From: Promethearchaeota archaeon
Lineage (GTDB): Archaea > Asgardarchaeota > Lokiarchaeia > Sigynarchaeales > SOKP01
NCBI GenBank assembly: GCA_016839655.1
Contig: JAEOTW010000339.1
Span: 1-9,998 of the forward strand
Direction of reading: 5' to 3'
DNA length: 9,998 nt
In this document: piece by piece, positions 6,681 to 9,998 of the stretch
Layout: every line of letters begins with the position of its first letter
Numbering within the stretch: position 1 is the first letter of the stretch
The notes under the pieces: generated by a model
Told to the model about the DNA's origin: nothing
The model's input: only the letters and a program-made list of their open reading frames with translations
The model's database searches: none
Made by a program: the position numbers and the translations under genes

Positions 6681-7187
6681 TTAATTTATTGTTATTAGGC
6701 TTTTCCAATCCAGTGTTAGAAAGGTTTTATGAAGAGAATGATCATCATCCACTATGTTGTAATTAAGATTTGTGAAAAGATTTTCTGCAAAGATTTTAGA
6801 CTGGTTAGGTGAAACTATTTTATCATGTTTACCATGGTACACTACTACGGGGATTTTAACTTTAGTATAAATCTTAGGATTTAACTCAGGAGAAGATAAA
6901 TATGGAGCGAGTAAAATTAATTTTGATACTTTTTCAGGATTTTGAGATATAAACCAAACAGCCATAAGTCCTCCAAAACTAGAACCGATAATAATCCATG
7001 GACTTTTTTTGTTCAATATTGAATATAATTGTTTCATTCGAATCTCTAATAAATTTTTAATAGGAGTGTTTGGGTTATAGATTTCAAAATCAGGAGTAAT
7101 ACATTCAGGTAACCACTTTTTAAGCCGTTGTCCTTTAAAAGCTTTTCCTGAGCTTTTAAGTCCATGAATATATATTATATTTTGCAT
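6681..7187 (-). CDS. Small alpha/beta hydrolase, YqiA-like esterase
   Basis: This 168-residue protein has the compact alpha/beta-hydrolase form seen in YqiA-type esterases (usually about 180-195 residues). The N-terminal strand IIYIHGLKSS (4-13) carries the HG of the oxyanion hole. The nucleophile elbow is GSSFGG (68-73, Ser70), the acid is likely Asp122 in YHGKHDKIV (117-125), and the histidine is likely His150 in DDDHSLH (147-153). All triad members are therefore present and in order. There is no signal peptide or membrane segment, so it is cytoplasmic. The substrate cannot be deduced; small acyl or thioester bonds are typical of the fold. ATG 7187 directly precedes the first strand. It starts 15 bases after the stop of the DUF2085-type membrane gene, so the two are probably co-transcribed. 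There is no ribosome site in that gap. Confidence 0.82.
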   Translation of the reverse strand: MQNIIYIHGLKSSGKAFKGQRLKKWLPECITPDFEIYNPNTPIKNLLEIRMKQLYSILNKKSPWIIIGSSFGGLMAVWFISQNPEKVSKLILLAPYLSSPELNPKIYTKVKIPVVVYHGKHDKIVSPNQSKIFAENLFTNLNYNIVDDDHSLHKTFLTLDWKSLITIN

Positions 7188-7202
7188 AATTTATAAAGAA
7201 AG

Positions 7203-8261
7203 TTAAGAATCTTTCTCAATTGACATCATATTCATTTCTTCTCTCAATAATTTCATTTCTTTTTTATGGCCAAAAAATACTAATAAACCAAATATTGAGA
7301 AATAAATTGTAAGAAGTATCATTGTGTAAAAATAATATTTGTAAGTATAACTCATAAAATGTAAAGCCAAACCAATAATAAATCCAGTAAATAATCTAGA
7401 TTCAGTAGAACTCTTTCTTAATAAAAGTCTTTGTGTTCCCCAATCTATTAATCCTGGAATTGGAAGGATTATACAAAGAAGCAAAGCAATTTCAGCACTA
7501 AACTCAACTTGGTAAATTTTGAAGATTAAATATGTTGTAAAAAGAGCCATTAATCCTCCAAGTATTACTCCTGAACATCTTGAACAAAAGTATATTTTAG
7601 TCCTACCAAATTTGAGATAATATGTGTGATCTTTCGCAGATAAAGGATGATGAGTTAAAAACATATTATATACATCTTTCTCTTCCTTCGCTAATACCCT
7701 GTCATACAGAAACAATAATACTGGAACAATAAATAAAACAGAGAAAAGGCTAGTGAGTAAGAATTTGAAACCATAATTAATAAATATAATATCAAGAGTA
7801 AATTGACCTGGATAAAAGATAATTTGAAACGCAAGTATGACCCAAAACATAATAATGGATGTAATAATTAAAGCTAAGAAGGAATAAAACACATTAATCC
7901 TTTTATGATATTTTAAAGGCTGGTATTTATAGATTCCAACCAAAAAACCATAAATTGCAATAATAAAACACCATTCGAGATAAATTGTTCCATAAAATGC
8001 TAATTGAAAAAGAAATTCTCCCAGAAACCCTGCAAAAAAGCTATTTATAGAGCCCGCTAAGACAGATAGAAATGTAAAAAGCAAAAGTGATACAATAAAT
8101 AGTAAGGAAATTTCTTGATTACCAATATAAATAGCTGAGATTGACCCAAAAGGTTCAGAGATATAAACGTATGATATTGTAATGAAAGCAATTATGAATA
8201 AGTTTAAAAAAATACTTCTTAAAATGTTGTATTGCTCTTCATTATGAGTAGATTCAGTCAC
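7203..8261 (-). CDS. Membrane protein: ECF-S-like N-terminal half fused to DUF2085
   Basis: This is a 352-residue polytopic protein. The N-terminal half (about 14-190) has roughly six membrane segments and the motif GSINSFFAGFLGEFLFQ (70-86), followed by a W-containing helix ending YGFLVGIY (104-111). That layout resembles the membrane (S) component of ECF transporters, though I cannot name a substrate. The C-terminal half (about 200-333) is DUF2085: HHPLSAKDHTYYLKFGR (204-220), the CSRCSG pair (C226, C229), and IPGLIDWGTQ with the 'STESRLFTGFIIGLA' stretch (285-299). DUF2085 function is unknown; the His and paired Cys suggest metal binding. Start is GTG at 8259-8261, since no other methionine codon occurs before the membrane region; a TATA-like box lies about 32 bases upstream. 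The hydrolase gene follows after 15 bases. The fold calls are from pattern recognition; the DUF2085 half is the surer of the two. Confidence 0.78.
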   Translation of the reverse strand: MTESTHNEEQYNILRSIFLNLFIIAFITISYVYISEPFGSISAIYIGNQEISLLFIVSLLLFTFLSVLAGSINSFFAGFLGEFLFQLAFYGTIYLEWCFIIAIYGFLVGIYKYQPLKYHKRINVFYSFLALIITSIIMFWVILAFQIIFYPGQFTLDIIFINYGFKFLLTSLFSVLFIVPVLLFLYDRVLAKEEKDVYNMFLTHHPLSAKDHTYYLKFGRTKIYFCSRCSGVILGGLMALFTTYLIFKIYQVEFSAEIALLLCIILPIPGLIDWGTQRLLLRKSSTESRLFTGFIIGLALHFMSYTYKYYFYTMILLTIYFSIFGLLVFFGHKKEMKLLREEMNMMSIEKDS

Positions 8262-8289
8262 GGTTTCTTCTTAATTCTTTTTTGATTAT

Positions 8290-8297
8290 ATTATAAA
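8290..8297 (-). promoter_or_regulatory. TATA-like box for the DUF2085 membrane gene
   Basis: TTTATAAT on the minus strand is centred about 32 bases ahead of the GTG start, which would give a nearly leaderless transcript. Together with the 55-base gap to the upstream paralogue, this suggests a separate promoter, though read-through from upstream is also possible. Confidence 0.35.
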
Positions 8298-8316
8298 TAA
8301 TTTGCTTGATGTAATC

Positions 8317-8976
8317 TTAATTAAAAATTATATCAAGTTCTTCGATTAAATTTTCTTTAGTCATTTCAAAGCCCATACGTAGTACTTTTAAAATTATGTT
8401 TTTACCAAGGGGTACTTTTAAAATCGAATCATCTTGTTCTACAATAGAGATTCCTTCGTCATTATAATCGAGTTGACGAATTAATGCTTGATATGCTTTT
8501 TCTTTTGATTGAAAAGCTACTCTTGATAATTCATTATAATCCTTAACATCATCTTTTACATTAAAAAAAAGGATAGTCTCTTCAACCTGAGTGATGAAGC
8601 ACTTCTTAGTAACTTCTTCCAACTTTTTATAATTACTGTGCCAGCTGTTACACTGAATGTATGTCTGGTCGTTTTTTAGGTAATCAGGAAAGTTTTTGTT
8701 AATAATCCGATTCAAATGTTCTTTAGAACCATCTCCATTTTTTATAAATTGTTTCGCAGAATCAAGAGTGACTCTTATTTGTTCTAATGTTCCTACTTTA
8801 GCGTCTTTATCAGACCAGTATTTATAAAAAGATTTTACGATCGGTTTAATAATGAAGTTTAATGAACCTATATCTACTTCAGTATCTATAAGATCTCTCC
8901 CATAATTAAGAGAAGTCTCCATTTGTTCAATCATTCTTTTCTCTAATATTTTATAATTTCTCTCTAAGTAATCCAT
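8317..8976 (-). CDS. Unknown protein, downstream member of a tandem paralogue pair
   Basis: This is a 219-residue soluble, mostly helical protein that I do not recognise. It matches its neighbour (9087-9749) along the whole length at roughly half of positions, with only about one residue of gap. Best conserved are MDYLERNY (1-8), RMIEQME (14-20), LIDTE.DIG (29-37), NFI.KP (40-45), a YW pair (53-54), GTL.QI.VTLDS (62-73) and a C-terminal 'ILKVPLGKNII' block (185-195). A conserved C109-x3-H113 lies in the middle, followed by NY..L.EV.K. There is no signal peptide, membrane helix, nucleotide-binding motif or zinc ribbon. The ATG has a GGAG seven bases upstream. The 110-base gap to the upstream paralogue has no strong promoter, so both may be on one transcript. 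Confidence 0.78.
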   Translation of the reverse strand: MDYLERNYKILEKRMIEQMETSLNYGRDLIDTEVDIGSLNFIIKPIVKSFYKYWSDKDAKVGTLEQIRVTLDSAKQFIKNGDGSKEHLNRIINKNFPDYLKNDQTYIQCNSWHSNYKKLEEVTKKCFITQVEETILFFNVKDDVKDYNELSRVAFQSKEKAYQALIRQLDYNDEGISIVEQDDSILKVPLGKNIILKVLRMGFEMTKENLIEELDIIFN

Positions 8977-8983
8977 TATTCAA

Positions 8984-8987
8984 CTCC
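8984..8987 (-). promoter_or_regulatory. Shine-Dalgarno GGAG of the 8317-8976 gene
   Basis: GGAG on the minus strand lies seven bases ahead of the ATG, a good archaeal ribosome site. It supports that start, as does the identical N-terminal sequence of the paralogue. Confidence 0.6.
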
Positions 8988-9086
8988 AATCTTGTTAATA
9001 CTAATAATTTTTACAGGTTTGAATATTCATTTAATCTTATTATCTGAATTTATTTTTTAAAATCTTTTATGAAATTAATATTTTGG

Positions 9087-9749
9087 CTAATTCTTATCAT
9101 ACGTATCATTGAGTGATGCTGTAAACTCTTTTTTAGTTAAATTAAAGCCTTGTCTAAGAGCCTTTACAATTATTTTTCTCCCCATTGGGATTTTTAAGAT
9201 CCCAATATCTTCCTCGACTATTTTAATACCCATATCTGTAAATTCTAATTGTTTCATTAAGTTCTGTCTAGCTACCTCTTTCGAAGGAAATGTCACTCTA
9301 CATAAGTCTCCATAGTTGTCAATTTCATCTTCTATCTCTAAAAATCGTACTACTTCTTTTAAATAATTTTTAAACGTTTCTTTAGCAACTTCCTTTAATC
9401 TATCATAATTTTTATGATTTTTTGAACATTGTTGAGATGTTTGATCTGCTTCTAGATATTTGGGAAAGTTTTCTTCAAAAATCTTAGTAAAACTCTCCTC
9501 AGTATTACCGTTTAACAATAGTTGCTTACCAGAATCTAAGGTGACCTTGATTTGTTTTAAAGTCCCAGCTCTAGCTTCACTTTTCGCCCAATAATCATAG
9601 AATGTTTTAACGAGCGGTTTTACGATAAAGTTGAAAAGTCCAATGTCAAGTTCAGTATCAATAAGTCTTCTCCCTAACTCAAAGGACTTTTCCATTTGCT
9701 CAATCATTCGTTCCTTTATAATTAGGTAATTTCTCTCTAAGTAATCCAA
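9087..9749 (-). CDS. Unknown protein, upstream member of a tandem paralogue pair (TTG start)
   Basis: This is a 220-residue soluble, probably helical protein and the full-length paralogue of the next gene (8317-8976). Shared blocks run from MDYLERNY through KIVEEDIGILKIPMGRKII (175-193). The conserved Cys/His pair is C108-x3-H112. The start is TTG at 9747-9749: the paralogue begins with ATG at exactly the same residue, and a GGAG lies eight bases upstream, so the choice is well supported. A TATA-like box sits about 36 bases ahead of the start. The pair arose by tandem duplication, and conservation is spread over the entire protein rather than one motif, which suggests both copies are functional and perhaps form a heteromer (inference). 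No known family is recognised. Confidence 0.78.
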   Translation of the reverse strand: MDYLERNYLIIKERMIEQMEKSFELGRRLIDTELDIGLFNFIVKPLVKTFYDYWAKSEARAGTLKQIKVTLDSGKQLLLNGNTEESFTKIFEENFPKYLEADQTSQQCSKNHKNYDRLKEVAKETFKNYLKEVVRFLEIEDEIDNYGDLCRVTFPSKEVARQNLMKQLEFTDMGIKIVEEDIGILKIPMGRKIIVKALRQGFNLTKKEFTASLNDTYDKN

Positions 9750-9757
9750 TACTAAAT

Positions 9758-9761
9758 CTCC
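9758..9761 (-). promoter_or_regulatory. Shine-Dalgarno GGAG that decides the TTG start
   Basis: GGAG on the minus strand with an eight-base spacer to TTG 9749. With the conserved N-terminus shared with the paralogue, it fixes this unusual start codon. Confidence 0.6.
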
Positions 9762-9780
9762 AAAAATAGTTTAAAACAAA

Positions 9781-9788
9781 TATATAAA
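9781..9788 (-). promoter_or_regulatory. TATA-like box ahead of the paralogue pair
   Basis: TTTATATA on the minus strand is centred about 36 bases before the TTG start. Normal archaeal spacing puts transcription start near 9758-9760, right at the GGAG, so the leader would be very short or the true start slightly upstream. The spacer 9750-9946 is otherwise AT-rich with no gene that I can see. Confidence 0.4.
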
Positions 9789-9946
9789 TTCTCAAACTCA
9801 AATAATTATTATAAAAAGATTTTAATTCTTTTAAATAGTTTTCAAATGATTTATACTATTATTTTTATGTGTTCAAAAATCTTTAAAACAAAGATTGAAT
9901 TAATCAATCAATAGAAGTTGAAATACATAAGTCTATTTTCCAAAAA

Positions 9947-9998
9947 ATGTCAATATTTTATTTCCGAACATTAGTTATTGGCTCAGACCCAGATAATA
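9947..9998 (+). CDS. Probable start of a gene running off the right edge (3' truncated)
   Basis: An ATG at 9947 opens a frame that stays open to the window end. The 17 visible residues begin MSIFYFRTLVIGSDPDN. The frame is closed upstream by TGA at 9896-9898, so this ATG is the only likely start. A hydrophobic strand (FRTLVIG) followed by a loop looks like the first beta strand and loop of a small GTPase-type protein, of which Asgard archaea have many. The sixth loop position is Asn rather than the P-loop Gly, however, so a canonical GxxxxGK is not present as far as visible. It would be divergent from the paralogue pair, with a 197-base spacer. The gene itself is moderately likely; its family is a guess. 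Confidence 0.4.
   Translation, partial: MSIFYFRTLVIGSDPDN

Noticed and set aside
1..9998. tRNA/rRNA genes, CRISPR arrays, insertion sequences, attachment sites
   Set aside because: No GC-rich cloverleaf-like stretch, spaced direct repeats, transposase or integrase motifs were seen on either strand.

Overview
The window is AT-rich (about 30% GC by eye) and densely packed. It most likely comes from an archaeon. The wyosine enzyme is the stand-alone archaeal form of TYW1, without a flavodoxin domain. The EngB-type GTPase has the archaeal 'iPxxxE...L...I' stretch before NKID. TATA-like boxes sit about 30-40 bases ahead of several starts, and winged-helix proteins and zinc ribbons are typical of archaea. 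The overall style, with many lineage-specific zinc-ribbon membrane proteins and paralogous hypotheticals, would fit an Asgard (Lokiarchaeia-like) genome. That placement is inference; no Asgard signature protein is proven here. I see no RNA gene, CRISPR array, insertion sequence or phage gene.

Layout. Bases 3-1166 (+) hold the 3' end of an unrecognised protein followed by an EngB-like GTPase. The GTPase converges on, and overlaps by 11 bases, a TYW1/Taw1 gene (1156-2448, -). A 177-base divergent spacer then leads to a nucleoside-phosphorylase-family gene (2626-3504, +), whose stop codon abuts the stop of the next convergent gene. From 3505 to 9749 every gene is on the minus strand. In transcription order (right to left) these are two tandem paralogues of unknown function, an ECF-S-like/DUF2085 fused membrane protein, a small YqiA-like alpha/beta hydrolase, a small membrane protein with a C-terminal zinc ribbon, a 533-residue membrane protein with an N-terminal zinc ribbon, and a protein with about three winged-helix domains. 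At the right edge a new plus-strand gene probably begins (9947).

How the genes may work together. TYW1 makes the tricyclic wyosine base in tRNA-Phe. EngB is a ribosome-assembly GTPase by family. The most system-like part is 3505-6567. Two membrane proteins carry the same C-x2-C-x19-C-x2-C ribbon at opposite ends. The larger one has an internally duplicated membrane module and a duplicated C-terminal helical unit, and it is followed after two bases by a multi-winged-helix protein. A membrane-linked transcriptional or stress module is a reasonable hypothesis, but nothing in the sequence identifies a signal. The TYW1 copy is also notable for a roughly 100-residue insertion with winged-helix character, and the phosphorylase-like protein lacks expected phosphate-binding residues.
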